The position numbers and the translations under genes are program-made. From Vibrio rotiferianus CAIM 577 = LMG 21460 (GTDB lineage Bacteria; Pseudomonadota; Gammaproteobacteria; Enterobacterales; Vibrionaceae), in assembly GCF_002741985.1 (NCBI RefSeq), contig NZ_APHW01000105.1, positions 119,768 through 183,767 of the forward strand: a stretch of DNA of 64,000 nt, given 5' to 3'. Numbering within the stretch: the stretch's first letter is position 1; each line of letters starts with the position of its first letter. Shown here one piece after another: positions 26,005 through 35,060 of the stretch. The notes under the pieces are model-generated. The model was given only the letters and a program-made list of their open reading frames with translations. It was not told the origin of the DNA and did no database searches.

Positions 26005-26418
26005 TTATTGCGACTCTTCAGTGAGCAGTTGAGTCGCTTGAATTCCGTTTTCTTGTAAAAAACCAAGAAGCTTAACCAGTGATTGAATATCTGCGGTCTT
26101 TTCCGCGCCAATCACAATGGGTTTGTCAGTTGATTTGCTTTCTTCTAACAGAGCTATCGTGAAGTTTTCCCAATCGATGTACGCCTTACCATTGATCGCC
26201 CAATGTGGCTCTTCTTTAAGGATGTTCACTGTGATCGATTGTTTGTCTACTTCAGCAACTGCTTGGGAATCAGTACTTGGTAGGTTCACATCGAGGGAAT
26301 CTAACTTCACCGCGGCGGTGAGCATCAAAAACACCATAACGATGAAGATGATGTCGAGCAGCGGAGTTAAGTCTGGTGTTAAGCCGTGGCTGTTATTGTC
26401 TTGCGGTGCCTTTATCAT
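26005..26418 (-). CDS. exbD: Energy-transducing protein ExbD
   Basis: Inner-membrane partner of ExbB and TonB, coupling proton flow to outer-membrane receptor uptake. 137 aa with one N-terminal helix (LTPLLDIIFIVMVFLMLTAAV) carrying the essential Asp in PLLDIIF near residue 22, and a periplasmic domain from residue ~45. The start overlaps the exbB stop by 4 bp. Second TonB-system set, tied to heme uptake by its neighbours. Confidence 0.94.
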   Translation of the reverse strand: MIKAPQDNNSHGLTPDLTPLLDIIFIVMVFLMLTAAVKLDSLDVNLPSTDSQAVAEVDKQSITVNILKEEPHWAINGKAYIDWENFTIALLEESKSTDKPIVIGAEKTADIQSLVKLLGFLQENGIQATQLLTEESQ

Positions 26419-27112
26419 GAGCTTCTCGCTTCAACATGATTTGCAACAGTCGCGACTTCTTTGCTGTTTTCAGGGGATACGTGTTGAAGCGAAATGCCTT
26501 CAAGCCATAGATTCACGTAGTTCAGAGTGTGTTCAAGCTTTGCGATAACACGATCAGCCCATAGGCCAATAAGTTGCGCTCCAGAAATTGCTGGTAATGC
26601 AATGATCAAACCTGCAGCTGTCGTGCGCATCGCAAGGCCAAGACCATCGGCCAGATCGTTTGGTGTGATGTTGCCTGTAGAAGAAGCAATACCTTTAAAC
26701 ATGTCGATAAGCCCAAGTACTGTACCCAACAGACCAATAAGAGGCTGATCACGCCAATCAGGGTCAATAAACGCAGCCCTGAGTGCAACTGATGACGTTT
26801 TTCTTGTAGCCAAATCCCTGCTGCGTCTTCTCGTAATGACTTAGAAAATGAGTGGTGGGCAAGCAGCATCGCAACGCCACGGTATAAGAGGGGGCGCTTG
26901 CCGGAAAACTCATCCGCTAGGGCTTCGATGTCTTTGTTGTTGGTTGGATCAAGGTCGGTCAACTTTTGGCGAATCGCGCGTTTTCCGACGCCTAAGCTAA
27001 TGAATACTTGAAAGAGTCTTTCCGCAATGATCATGACTGTAAGTGCAGAGCAAATAACTAAAGGCCAAGTCATAAGACCAAATTGGTTTTGTAAATGTTG
27101 TAGTTGTTCCAT
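26415..27112 (-). pseudogene. exbB: Energy-transducing protein ExbB, frameshifted
   Basis: Proton-channel subunit with ExbD. Two overlapping frames make one gene. The first (27112 down) reads EQLQHLQNQFGLMTWPLVI... to LRLLTLIGVIS, then shifts. The second frame continues PLIGLLGTVLGLIDMFKGIA, the hallmark ExbB helix 2, through AAGLIIALPA to the stop at 26415. One C is missing in the coding strand at 26743-26744 (CC where CCC gives GVISPLIGLLG). Restored length is ~232 aa, normal for this family. The start shares bases with the tonB stop (TAATG). If real, the mutation would disable this TonB2-type system. Confidence 0.88.
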
Positions 27113-27858
27113 TATCCATCCAACTTAAAACGAACTGGGATTTGAACTCGGTGAGCAACTTTTTGCCCACCAGAAATATGTGGTGAGAATTGCCATTGTT
27201 TGATGGCACGTAGAGCAGAAACATCAAGCATCTCTGCACCTGATGATTCAATAAGAACCTGTTTAATCTGGTTGCCGTTTGCATCTAGCCACACTTCATA
27301 GAGGGCGACACCCTCAATACCGCGTTTGCGTGCTGAACGTGGGTAGCGGGGCTGAACTGGTTGAGACACAAAAGCAGGCTGATCAAGCATCACAGGCTGT
27401 GATGTCGCCCCTTTAGATTGATCAGTAGGAGCCGCTTGTTGTGGTTGAGGTTCTTTTGCGATTTTCTCTTCCACTTTTTCTTTTGGTTGCGGATCTTTCT
27501 TTGCAACGGGTTTTGGTGGTTGAGGTTTTTTAATCGGTTCAGGTTTCTTTTTGACGGGTTTTTTCTTCACCGCTTCTTTTTTTACGATCGGTTTTTCCAC
27601 CGTTTTTTTAACCGGCGCAGGCTTTGGGTTCTTAGGTTCAGGTTGTTTCTTTGGCTCCGGTTGCTTTTCTTCCACCACTTCTTGTGGCGTTGGAGCCGCT
27701 TGTACCGGTTTTGGCGCTGAGACTAAATTCAAGCTTACCGAGCTGGTGGGATTGCCTGCTGGCATTGCAAACACTTTCGTCTCTTGAGAGACAAAAAGAA
27801 GCGCAGCGTGCACCACTAAAGAGGCGCCTCCGGCAATGGCATATCTTTTAACGTTCAC
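27112..27858 (-). CDS. tonB: TonB protein
   Basis: Inner-membrane-anchored periplasmic protein that transmits energy to heme and siderophore receptors. 248 aa: helix at residues ~8-25, then a long Pro/Lys/Glu spacer (~55-150, repeats such as KKPEPIKKPQPPKPVAKK), then the C-terminal TonB domain (~165-248) with YPRSARKRGIEGVALYEVWL and ALRAIKQWQFSP. First gene of the leftward operon; a Fur-box-like site lies in the 167-bp gap to hutW. Confidence 0.94.
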   Translation of the reverse strand: MNVKRYAIAGGASLVVHAALLFVSQETKVFAMPAGNPTSSVSLNLVSAPKPVQAAPTPQEVVEEKQPEPKKQPEPKNPKPAPVKKTVEKPIVKKEAVKKKPVKKKPEPIKKPQPPKPVAKKDPQPKEKVEEKIAKEPQPQQAAPTDQSKGATSQPVMLDQPAFVSQPVQPRYPRSARKRGIEGVALYEVWLDANGNQIKQVLIESSGAEMLDVSALRAIKQWQFSPHISGGQKVAHRVQIPVRFKLDG

Positions 27859-27921
27859 GGATAAATCTCGGTAGTAGGAATCATTATCAAGTGGAAGGGA
27901 TTATTACGCGAAAAGGAAATA

Positions 27922-27953
27922 AGATCAATTATCAATTGCATTATCATTACGTG
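27922..27953. promoter_or_regulatory. Fur box between tonB and hutW
   Basis: On the minus strand GTAATGATAATGCAATTGATA resembles the 19-bp Fur consensus GATAATGATAATCATTATC. It lies in the divergent promoter region of the two heme operons, as expected for iron repression of both. Confidence 0.6.
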
Positions 27954-28025
27954 CAAATTATGATCTTTACAGTTTTTTTGAAATGAGCCTCAATCCTTTG
28001 TGTGGTGGGCTTTAAGTGAGTAAAT

Positions 28026-29396
28026 ATGAGCGTCGACATTTATAAATTTGACGAATCAATTCTTGGGAGTGATAGCCCCGATCCGCTGCGCTTTGCTTTT
28101 GTGAAAAAACACTCCGCACATGCGGGTGGTAGCAGCATGCCAGTGCCACCGCCACAACAAGGTGAAATTCTGTCACGGATCACTTCCGAAACAACGCAAA
28201 AGAACAATAAGCGTTGCCTGTACATTCATGTGCCATTTTGTCGTGTGCGCTGTACTTTTTGTAACTTCTTCCAAAATGCCGCGAGCCGTAAGCTTGTTGA
28301 TGAGTACTTTGATGCTCTGATGAAAGAGCTGAAAGAGAAAGCTGCACTGCCATGGACACAAAGTGGCATTTTTCATGCGGTTTATATCGGTGGCGGTACG
28401 CCTACAGACTTATCTGCAGATCAAGTTCGTATTCTTGGTCAGGCAATTCATGACTACTTCCCTTTAGCCGCTGATTGCGAAATTACGTTGGAAGGTCGCA
28501 TCAACCGATTTTCAGATGAACTCTATCAAGGTGCGCTAGATGGTGGGTTCAACCGCTTCTCATTTGGTGTACAGAGCTTTGATACTAAAGTTCGCCGTAG
28601 TGCTAAACGTTTAGATGATCGTGAAGATGTATTGAATCGCGTTGCTGAGCTCGCTAAAGAAGACAAAATTCCCGTCATTATCGACTTACTTTACGGTTTA
28701 CCGTATCAAACCAGAGAAGTGCTCGAACAGGATTTGAATGATTTCATATCTACTGGGGCGCACGGTTTAGATTTATACCAGCTTGTTGTTGGTGGTACCG
28801 CTCCGATGCTGAACCTAGTTGAGAAGGGCAAGATGCCACCACCAGCAACTACACCAGAAAAAGCTGGCATGTACGAGCTTGGTGCGAAATTCATGTCGAA
28901 GCACCACATGAAGCAACTCAGCGTTAACCACTGGGCGATCGATAACCGTGAACGAAGCTTGTACAACAGCCTAGCAAAGACGTATGCAGAAGTGCTTCCT
29001 ATTGGCTGCGGTGCTGGCGGTAATATCGGTGGTTACGGCATGATGCAACACCGCACGCTAGACACTTATGTGAAGGCCGTGAATGAAGGGCAAAGCACTA
29101 TCGCGATGATGATGAAGCAAAGCCCACTAGAGCCACTCTTTGCTGCGCTTAAGTCAGGTTTTGACCGTGGCATTGTCCAAGGGAATAAACTGCCAAACTT
29201 CATGGGTGAAGATACCTTTAACTTCCTAATGCCGCTGTTCAAAGTCTGGCATGGCAAGGGCTTGGTCGAGCTTCAAGAGCGCAGCCTAGTGCTAACCCTT
29301 GCAGGGAGCTTCTGGGCTGTTTCTCTCGCGCAGGCATGTATTCAGGTACTAACATCGGAAATGAACGAAAACGTACCAAAAGTATCTAACAATTAA
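28026..29396 (+). CDS. hutW: Heme anaerobic degradation radical SAM methyltransferase HutW
   Basis: Oxygen-independent opening of heme, freeing iron, by the ChuW/HutW radical SAM route. 456 aa. The 4Fe-4S ligands are C72, C76 and C79 (PFCRVRCTFCNFF); VYIGGGTPTDLS and RFSFGVQSFDTKVRR are the SAM and strand motifs of the HemN-like family. First gene of hutWXZ, divergent from tonB, and likely iron-repressed from the shared Fur box. Confidence 0.94.
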   Translation: MSVDIYKFDESILGSDSPDPLRFAFVKKHSAHAGGSSMPVPPPQQGEILSRITSETTQKNNKRCLYIHVPFCRVRCTFCNFFQNAASRKLVDEYFDALMKELKEKAALPWTQSGIFHAVYIGGGTPTDLSADQVRILGQAIHDYFPLAADCEITLEGRINRFSDELYQGALDGGFNRFSFGVQSFDTKVRRSAKRLDDREDVLNRVAELAKEDKIPVIIDLLYGLPYQTREVLEQDLNDFISTGAHGLDLYQLVVGGTAPMLNLVEKGKMPPPATTPEKAGMYELGAKFMSKHHMKQLSVNHWAIDNRERSLYNSLAKTYAEVLPIGCGAGGNIGGYGMMQHRTLDTYVKAVNEGQSTIAMMMKQSPLEPLFAALKSGFDRGIVQGNKLPNFMGEDTFNFLMPLFKVWHGKGLVELQERSLVLTLAGSFWAVSLAQACIQVLTSEMNENVPKVSNN

Positions 29397-29406
29397 TCTG
29401 AAAGAA

Positions 29407-29922
29407 ATGGAAAAAACAATGGAATCAATTAAGCAACAGGTCGAACTCCTACTAGAACAAGAACCACAACTGCTGCCAGCGGCGATGGCAGAGCGCCTTG
29501 GCGTATCGGAATTTGAAGTGGTTGCAGCATTACCTCAAGAAATGGTATCGGTGGCTCCGGGTGAGCAAGCACAAGGCATTTTAGAAGGTCTTGTTGGCTT
29601 TGGTCCTGTAACGACGATTGTTCACTCTTTCGGCTCAATATTTGAAGTGAAAGCACCGTTCCCGAAAGGCAAAGTAGCACGTGGTTACTATAACTTAATG
29701 GGTAAAGAAGGCGAGCTTCATGGCCACCTTAAACTGGATAACGTGAAAAACATCGCGCTAGTAAGTAAGCCGTTTATGGGACGCGAAAGCCACTACTTTG
29801 GTTTCTTCTCTGAGTGCGGTAGCAACATCTTTAAGATCTACCTCGGTCGTAATGAAAAGCGCGAACTGATTGAAGAGCAAGTAACTGCATTCCGTGCAAT
29901 GCAAGCTGAGTTCAACCAGTAG
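29407..29922 (+). CDS. hutX: Heme utilization cytosolic carrier HutX
   Basis: Intracellular heme-binding protein that passes heme to HutZ. 171 aa; the ChuX/HutX fold is supported by GPVTTIVHSFGSIFEVKAPFP and GHYFGFF-type strands (ESHYFGFFSECG). Two in-frame ATGs (29407 and 29419) are possible; the second matches better the usual N-terminus MESIKQQVE. Ten bases after hutW, so co-transcribed. Confidence 0.93.
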   Translation: MEKTMESIKQQVELLLEQEPQLLPAAMAERLGVSEFEVVAALPQEMVSVAPGEQAQGILEGLVGFGPVTTIVHSFGSIFEVKAPFPKGKVARGYYNLMGKEGELHGHLKLDNVKNIALVSKPFMGRESHYFGFFSECGSNIFKIYLGRNEKRELIEEQVTAFRAMQAEFNQ

Positions 29923-30044
29923 TTTAATAGTGTTAAATGCGTACGACGCTTGCTCCATCAGCCAACAGGTGGGGTGGCGTCGTTTATCAAAGAATAACCG
30001 AGTTTAAACTCGGAAACACAAAACAAGTAAAGTTAGGTATCAAA

Positions 30045-30575
30045 ATGGATCAGCAAGTTAAACAAGAGCGTTTACAAGGTCGTCTAGGACCAGAAATTAA
30101 GGAATTTCGTCAGGAGCGCCGTACAATTCAACTAGCAACAGTTGATGCGGAAGGTCGTCCAAACGTAAGTTACGCCCCATACGTTCAAAACCAGGAAGGT
30201 TACTTCGTTCTTATTTCTCAGATTGCTCGTCACGCACGCAATCTATTAGAGAATCCAAATGTATCTTTGATGATGATTGAAGATGAAGATTCGTCGAAGC
30301 AGTTGTTTGCTCGTAAGCGTCTAACGTTTGATGCGGTTGCAACCGTTGTTGAGCGTGATACTGAAATGTGGCAACAAGTTGTTGGTCAAATGAAAGATCG
30401 TTTCGGTGAGATCATTGATGGTCTGAGCCAACTAGAAGACTTCGTTCTGTTCAACCTAAAAGCAGAACAAGGTCTGTTCGTGAAAGGTTTTGGTCAAGCT
30501 TACCAAGTATCAGGCGATGATCTGGTTGATTTCGTTCACCTTCAAGAAGGTCACAAGAAAATCGAAAACGCATAA
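30045..30575 (+). CDS. hutZ: Heme-degrading/utilization protein HutZ
   Basis: Split-barrel (pyridoxamine 5'-phosphate oxidase-like) protein that breaks down heme in Vibrio. 176 aa: RRTIQLATVDAEGRPNVSYAPYV and LISQIARHARNLLENP are the barrel signatures, and the C-terminal FVHLQEGHKKIENA carries the His used for heme binding in V. cholerae HutZ. Start at 30045 (MDQQVKQERLQG); the in-frame ATG at 29937 adds 36 non-conserved residues. Ends the hutWXZ operon; terminator at 30621. Confidence 0.93.
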   Translation: MDQQVKQERLQGRLGPEIKEFRQERRTIQLATVDAEGRPNVSYAPYVQNQEGYFVLISQIARHARNLLENPNVSLMMIEDEDSSKQLFARKRLTFDAVATVVERDTEMWQQVVGQMKDRFGEIIDGLSQLEDFVLFNLKAEQGLFVKGFGQAYQVSGDDLVDFVHLQEGHKKIENA

Positions 30576-30620
30576 GCCGATTTTCTAACTTATTATCGTC
30601 TAAACGGATGTGAATGCCCA

Positions 30621-30651
30621 AAGGGAGTTAGGCTATACTAACTCCCTTTTT
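30621..30651 (+). terminator. Terminator after hutZ
   Basis: GGGAGTTAG-GCTATA-CTAACTCCC followed by TTTTT. Confidence 0.93.
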
Positions 30652-30678
30652 ATTAGAACCAAAGCACAGAGAAAGAGC

Positions 30679-31215
30679 ATGAGACCAGTAAGTAAGGAAC
30701 TTGGCGAGATTTGTTACCCATTCATTTATGAAGACAGCCCGGTCTGCGATTTTGAAATTACGGCAGACGAGTTGTGCAGTCGAATTGGGCTTGTGCTATC
30801 GATGGAGTTGGATGATTTTAGCCGCGACGTCCTAACTCGCATGCAGCCAAACGTGTACCATGTTAATGGTTCTATTCGCGGCAAGCTGGCGATCACAGAA
30901 GCGGAAGTTGATGAGCTCAAAGCCGACTACGACGAAATCAAAGCGCGCATTGACGGCGGCTTTAAGGGGTTTGTACTTCCCGGTGGTCACCCAACTTCCA
31001 GCCAATTGCATTTGTGTCGCTGCCAAGCCAAAAAGGTCGTTCGTGCATTGGTTGCGGTAGAGCATTCGGGTAAAAAGCAACCCGCCCCAATTTTGTTCCG
31101 ATATTCAAACCTGCTCGCCAACGTTCTCTACAGCTTGGCTTCCTACATCAATCACATCTATCAAGTGGAAGAAACTGAGTTTGTGTCTCGCAGCTACACA
31201 ATGCCAAATAAGTAG
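30679..31215 (+). CDS. PduO/cobalamin adenosyltransferase-like protein lacking the usual ATP loop
   Basis: A 178-aa cytosolic protein. The C-terminal half (residues ~95-165: FVLPGGHPTSSQLHLCRCQAKKVVRAL then YSNLLANVLYSLASYIN) resembles the helical core of PduO/MMAB ATP:cob(I)alamin adenosyltransferases. The N-terminal TGDxGxT nucleotide loop of those enzymes is not visible, so catalysis may be lost or changed. Start at 30679, about 30 bp after the hutZ terminator; an earlier ATG at 30610 lies before that hairpin. Function uncertain: a diverged adenosyltransferase or a cobalamin/tetrapyrrole binder. Confidence 0.65.
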   Translation: MRPVSKELGEICYPFIYEDSPVCDFEITADELCSRIGLVLSMELDDFSRDVLTRMQPNVYHVNGSIRGKLAITEAEVDELKADYDEIKARIDGGFKGFVLPGGHPTSSQLHLCRCQAKKVVRALVAVEHSGKKQPAPILFRYSNLLANVLYSLASYINHIYQVEETEFVSRSYTMPNK

Positions 31216-31354
31216 TTAAAAATAATCTAATAGTTTGAATTTAATGACTTTAAGCTATCCGTCGCAGATGCCCATACGAGTACTGCGATAACCTTTCCTT
31301 ACCTTACTGCCTTTGTTTGAATAACAAGTAACATTAATTCAAAGGAAAGATACG

Positions 31355-31765
31355 ATGGGATTAGTTATTGGGGTTCCTTTATTAGCTTGGGTGATTTGCC
31401 TGATTTTGTCTATAAGGGCTGGATTTGTATTGTTTGCAGGACAGCCTGTTTCAAGCGTCACCGCTGCCATGGTTTTAGCTGCGGGTGTAGTAGTTGCTAT
31501 TGTTTTCTACAACTGGTATTCGATCGCTAAAAGGGAGGAAGTCTACTTTTTCTCCCTTGCAATGGAATTGCTGTGTCGCTCGGTATTAGTTTCACCAACG
31601 CTTGTCGCGATAGGGCTGTATTTCTTCGGTGGAGAGTTATTACTCAACAGTCACATAAAGACGTTCGTCTTTGTTACGCTATTTTCATGTTCGCTAGCGA
31701 GTATCACTAGCTTGTTCACCGCCGGAAAAATCATCGATAAATATGAGATAAAGCAGACGTACTAG
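31355..31765 (+). CDS. Hypothetical multi-pass membrane protein
   Basis: Not recognised. 136 aa with four hydrophobic segments (residues ~3-25, ~33-52, ~68-92, ~103-122). GGAAAG seven bases before the ATG supports the start. Lies alone between the PduO-like gene and the convergent cheV, whose ends are 6 bp apart. Confidence 0.7.
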   Translation: MGLVIGVPLLAWVICLILSIRAGFVLFAGQPVSSVTAAMVLAAGVVVAIVFYNWYSIAKREEVYFFSLAMELLCRSVLVSPTLVAIGLYFFGGELLLNSHIKTFVFVTLFSCSLASITSLFTAGKIIDKYEIKQTY

Positions 31766-31771
31766 GTTTGA

Positions 31772-32686
31772 TTAAGAAGCCATTGCTTTTGCTTCTAGCT
31801 CTTTTGCACCGCGCAGCATTGCTTCAATCAGTTCGCCAGCATTGAACTTCTCTAACGCTTCATGCGCGCCAACTTGGTGAGCTCGGTCGACACAAATCTC
31901 GCTAGAGAGTGATGTGTGAAGAATACGGTAAGAATTGTTCAGCGAAGCATCATTTTGAACTTCAAACGCAAGTTCGTAACCGTCCAGTCCTGGCATTTCA
32001 ATATCACTCACCAGAAGGTCAATTGGGCGGTTGGCTTCAGCTTCTCGTTTCATTAAGTCGAGCGCGTCAGTACCGTTCTTACAAATCTGATAAGGGATGT
32101 TGATGCGGTCTAATGCATCGCTTAACTGCTTACGTGCAATAGAAGAATCATCCACTAAAAGGATGCTTAGGGCTTTCAGGCGTTCACGTTCGATGTCTGT
32201 CAGCATTGGAATCTTGGTGTTTTCGTATTGAGGGTAGATCTTCGAAAGCAAAAGCTCCACATCCAGCATTTGAACTATTTTCTCTTCATAACGAGTAATG
32301 CCAGTTACAAAGATGTTGTGACCTGCACTTTCTGGTGGCGTTTCAATAGCTTTCCAATCACATTCAATGATTTTCTCAATACTTCGAACCATGAACGCAA
32401 CTACCGTACGTAAGCAGTCGGTCACGATTAAATAGCAATTCTGGTATTCCTCTTCTTGAATAGGACGGAATCCAATCGCTGCAGCCATATCGATAACGGG
32501 TACAGTTAAATCGCGAATTGTTACGGTTCCAATCACATGGTGATGTGAATAAGGGATCTTGGTCGTTGGCATGTAAGGAACAATTTCACGGACTTTAAGT
32601 GTGCCAATTGCGAAGTTCTGTTGCAGGGTGAGTTTAAACACCAACATGCCTTGAGATTGGTTCGCTTTGCTTGCGACTTTTGCCAT
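31772..32686 (-). CDS. cheV: Chemotaxis protein CheV
   Basis: Adaptor linking chemoreceptors to CheA, with phosphorylation-dependent control. 304 aa: CheW domain at residues ~10-160 (FAIGTLKVREIVPY, TIRDLTVPVIDMAAAIGF) and a receiver domain at ~170-295 with acidic pocket VDDS, phospho-acceptor Asp in VSDIEMPGLDGYE, and TSLS with Lys near the end. Independent gene. Works with receptors such as those at 35455 and 40060. Confidence 0.93.
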   Translation of the reverse strand: MAKVASKANQSQGMLVFKLTLQQNFAIGTLKVREIVPYMPTTKIPYSHHHVIGTVTIRDLTVPVIDMAAAIGFRPIQEEEYQNCYLIVTDCLRTVVAFMVRSIEKIIECDWKAIETPPESAGHNIFVTGITRYEEKIVQMLDVELLLSKIYPQYENTKIPMLTDIERERLKALSILLVDDSSIARKQLSDALDRINIPYQICKNGTDALDLMKREAEANRPIDLLVSDIEMPGLDGYELAFEVQNDASLNNSYRILHTSLSSEICVDRAHQVGAHEALEKFNAGELIEAMLRGAKELEAKAMAS

Positions 32687-32896
32687 GAAATAACCTTATC
32701 AATGTTACTGATTTATGTAGTATATCTTATCTTATAATCCTTACTCTTCAACTATTGGCTGAAGAAAGTTGAGCTCTTAACGAAATATCGCAAATCTCAT
32801 TTGACTTTTATTTTCATACAAAAGTGTACTAACGCTTGAGCGTAGGTGGATACATTGGTTAAACTTGCGCCCCCACAAATAGTGAGAGACAGACAA

Positions 32897-33175
32897 ATGG
32901 CAAACACAGCAGCTGCATTGCATATTCTTGTAAAGCACAAAGAACAAGCTGAAGACATCATTAAGCAACTTAAGAAAGGTGCTAAATTCCAGGCATTGGC
33001 AAAGAAATACTCCACTTGCCCATCTGGTAAACGTGGTGGCGATCTAGGTGAATTTCGCCGTGGTCAAATGGTGCCGCAGTTCGATAAAGTTTGTTTTTCA
33101 GGAGAGGTACTAACTCCACATCTAGTCAAAACCAAATTCGGTTGGCACGTTGTGAAGGTGTTGTACCGCACTTAA
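32897..33175 (+). CDS. ppiC: Parvulin-type peptidyl-prolyl isomerase PpiC
   Basis: Cytosolic cis-trans prolyl isomerase. 92 aa, the size of E. coli PpiC (93), a single parvulin domain: ALHILVKHKEQAEDI, FQALAKKYSTCPSGKRGGDLGEFRRGQMVPQFDKVCF and TKFGWHVVKVL. Start at 32897 (MANTAAALH); an earlier ATG at 32846 adds 17 non-family residues. Terminator GTAGCGCG-TTTA-TCGCGCTATTTTT follows at 33178. Confidence 0.95.
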   Translation: MANTAAALHILVKHKEQAEDIIKQLKKGAKFQALAKKYSTCPSGKRGGDLGEFRRGQMVPQFDKVCFSGEVLTPHLVKTKFGWHVVKVLYRT

Positions 33176-33177
33176 AA

Positions 33178-33205
33178 AGTAGCGCGTTTATCGCGCTATT
33201 TTTGT
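33178..33205 (+). terminator. Terminator after ppiC
   Basis: TAGCGCG and CGCGCTA stem followed by TTTTTG. Confidence 0.88.
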
Positions 33206-33663
33206 ATCCAGCGTTCTTATTTGTCCCCCCTCTCGCCATCTTTTTGAGTCTTTCTCTTCTTTTCTATCAATTTATAAACCGCACCAACTGTGACATAAGC
33301 TACAGTTTCGTCTTCTTAAATATTTGTTACATATTGAATTTGTGCCTCTACTTAGACGAAGTGCTCAAGGAAAGGCGTAATAGCGATATCATCATTTTCC
33401 GATATTTGTTTTAAAAATGCCTTTAAAACAACTACTTATGAGTTATCTCAAGTCGTTCTGGTGTTTGTTTTTAGTGAACATTGTATTCAAGTACTCCTTT
33501 AAGCCGTACCCAAGGTGGAGCTACGCCTCGTTTTTCCCCCTAGCACAAACATATTAGGGGGGGGAGGGAGAGGCGCCAATACTTCTTATAATTTCAGCTA
33601 TTGGATTCGCTCACGACGAATTCGAGCAATAAATGGGTGAGCGAACGCGACGAGGAGAGAAAC
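33206..33663. other. 458-bp gap before the amylase gene
   Basis: No gene supported. It contains a 6-C run at 33225, an 8-G run at 33557-33564 next to a CCCCCTA/TAGGGGG dyad, and a leader hairpin (TTCGCTCAC/GTGAGCGAA, 33606-33645) just before the amylase Shine-Dalgarno, which may affect its translation or bind a regulator. Confidence 0.5.
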
Positions 33664-35015
33664 ATGAGTGGCTTACAAGACACACAATCGACGGGTGCAA
33701 ATGTAATCTTGCATGCTTTTGATTGGAAGTATGCTGATATTGGCCAACGTGCAGCGGAGATTAGCGAGCTAGGTTATGGCTCGGTTTTGGTTTCTCCACC
33801 AATGAAAAGTGCACAAGACGAACGCTGGTGGCAGCGTTACCAACCTCAAGATTACCGTGTTATCGATAATGCACTTGGAGACACCGCAGATTTCAAAAAC
33901 ATGGTTGAAGCTCTCGACCGTGTAGGTGTATTAGTTTATGCCGATGTAGTATTTAACCATATGGCTAATGAAGCCCATCTCCGCGCGGATTTGCAGTACC
34001 CGCGCCAAGCTGTGATGGACGAGTACCAGCAAAATGCAGACAAGTATCAAGACCTCGTTCTATTTGGGGACTTATCTGAGCCGCTGTTTGATGAAAATGA
34101 TTTTGTCGAAGCTTTTGGTATCAAAGATTGGAAAGATAAGTGGCAAGTACAAAATGGCCGTATCACAGGGGGGGGCCGACCGATCCGGGTTTACCTACGT
34201 TACGAGTGTGTGAGCATGTTGTCGCTCAGCAGAGACTGTATCTTCAAGCGTTGAAACAGCTTGGCGTGAAGGGGTTCCGTATTGATGCAGCAAAGCACAT
34301 GACGCTAGAGCACTTGAAGCAGGTTTGGACTGAGGATATCACGCATGACGTCCACATTTTTGGTGAAATAATTACGGATGGTGGCGCGACTGAAGAAGAA
34401 TATGAGCTGTTTCTTGAACCTTATTTGAAAGAAACACGACTCGGTGCGTATGATTTTCCGCTGTTTTCAACAATCTCGAAAGCGCTTAAGAAAAGTGGTA
34501 GCTTCAAGTCACTCATCGATCCGTATTGCTTTGGGCAGGCGTTATCCAATGGCCGAGCTATCACCTTTGCCATTACTCACGATATCCCAAACAATGATGT
34601 ATTTTTAGAGCATGTAATGGGTGAGGAAGAAGAATGGTTAGCGTATGCGTATATCATGGGGCGCGACGGAGGAGTCCCTTTGGTATATACCGATCTTGAC
34701 CCTAGTGGTATCAAAGATCGTCTTGGAAATCCTCGTTGGCAAAACTCATGGCGTGATCCTCGAATGGCGAAGATGATCGCATTTCACAACCTAACGCATG
34801 GTGAGCCGATGAGAATGGTAGAAGGTAATGATGATATGCTTGTGCTGCAGCGAGGTGATAAGGGGATTTTGGTTCTTAATAAGTCTCTACGTTCCCAGAC
34901 GTTAGAGCTACCTGGCGATGCATTAGTTACGGATCTACTCTCAGGTGAACAGTTTGAACTTGGCCAACCCATTAAGGTACCAGCTCTTAACGCTATGATG
35001 CTGGTAAACTGCTAG
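33664..35015 (+). pseudogene. Alpha-amylase-family (GH13) glycoside hydrolase, frameshifted at an 8-G tract
   Basis: Starch/maltodextrin-type hydrolase, ~449 aa when restored, no signal peptide, so probably cytosolic. The 5' part (ATG 33664, Shine-Dalgarno GAGGAG) has conserved region I DVVFNHM. After eight Gs at 34168-34175 the frame is lost. The 3' frame carries region II GFRIDAAKHM (catalytic Asp), region III FGEIITDG (Glu) and region IV AITHDIPNN. Six or nine Gs restore TGGPTDPGLPTLRV across the join. As read, the 5' part ends at 34254 without any catalytic residue. Artefact or a switchable tract; see findings. Terminator at 35025. Confidence 0.85.
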
Positions 35016-35024
35016 ATCGATTTA

Positions 35025-35060
35025 AATACTCTTCTCCTCATAGTGGAGAAGGGTATTTAT
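35025..35060 (+). terminator. Terminator after the amylase gene
   Basis: ATACTCTTCTCC-TCATA-GTGGAGAAGGGTAT stem with TTTAT behind it. Confidence 0.75.

Noticed and set aside
27418..27851. Long plus-strand frames opposite tonB, rich in Phe/Leu/Arg
   Set aside because: Mirror of the Pro/Lys/Glu spacer of tonB on the other strand; composition explains the open frame.
33091..33414. 107-codon hydrophobic frame overlapping ppiC
   Set aside because: Starts inside ppiC, crosses its terminator and a C6 run, and has no ribosome site; shadow frame.
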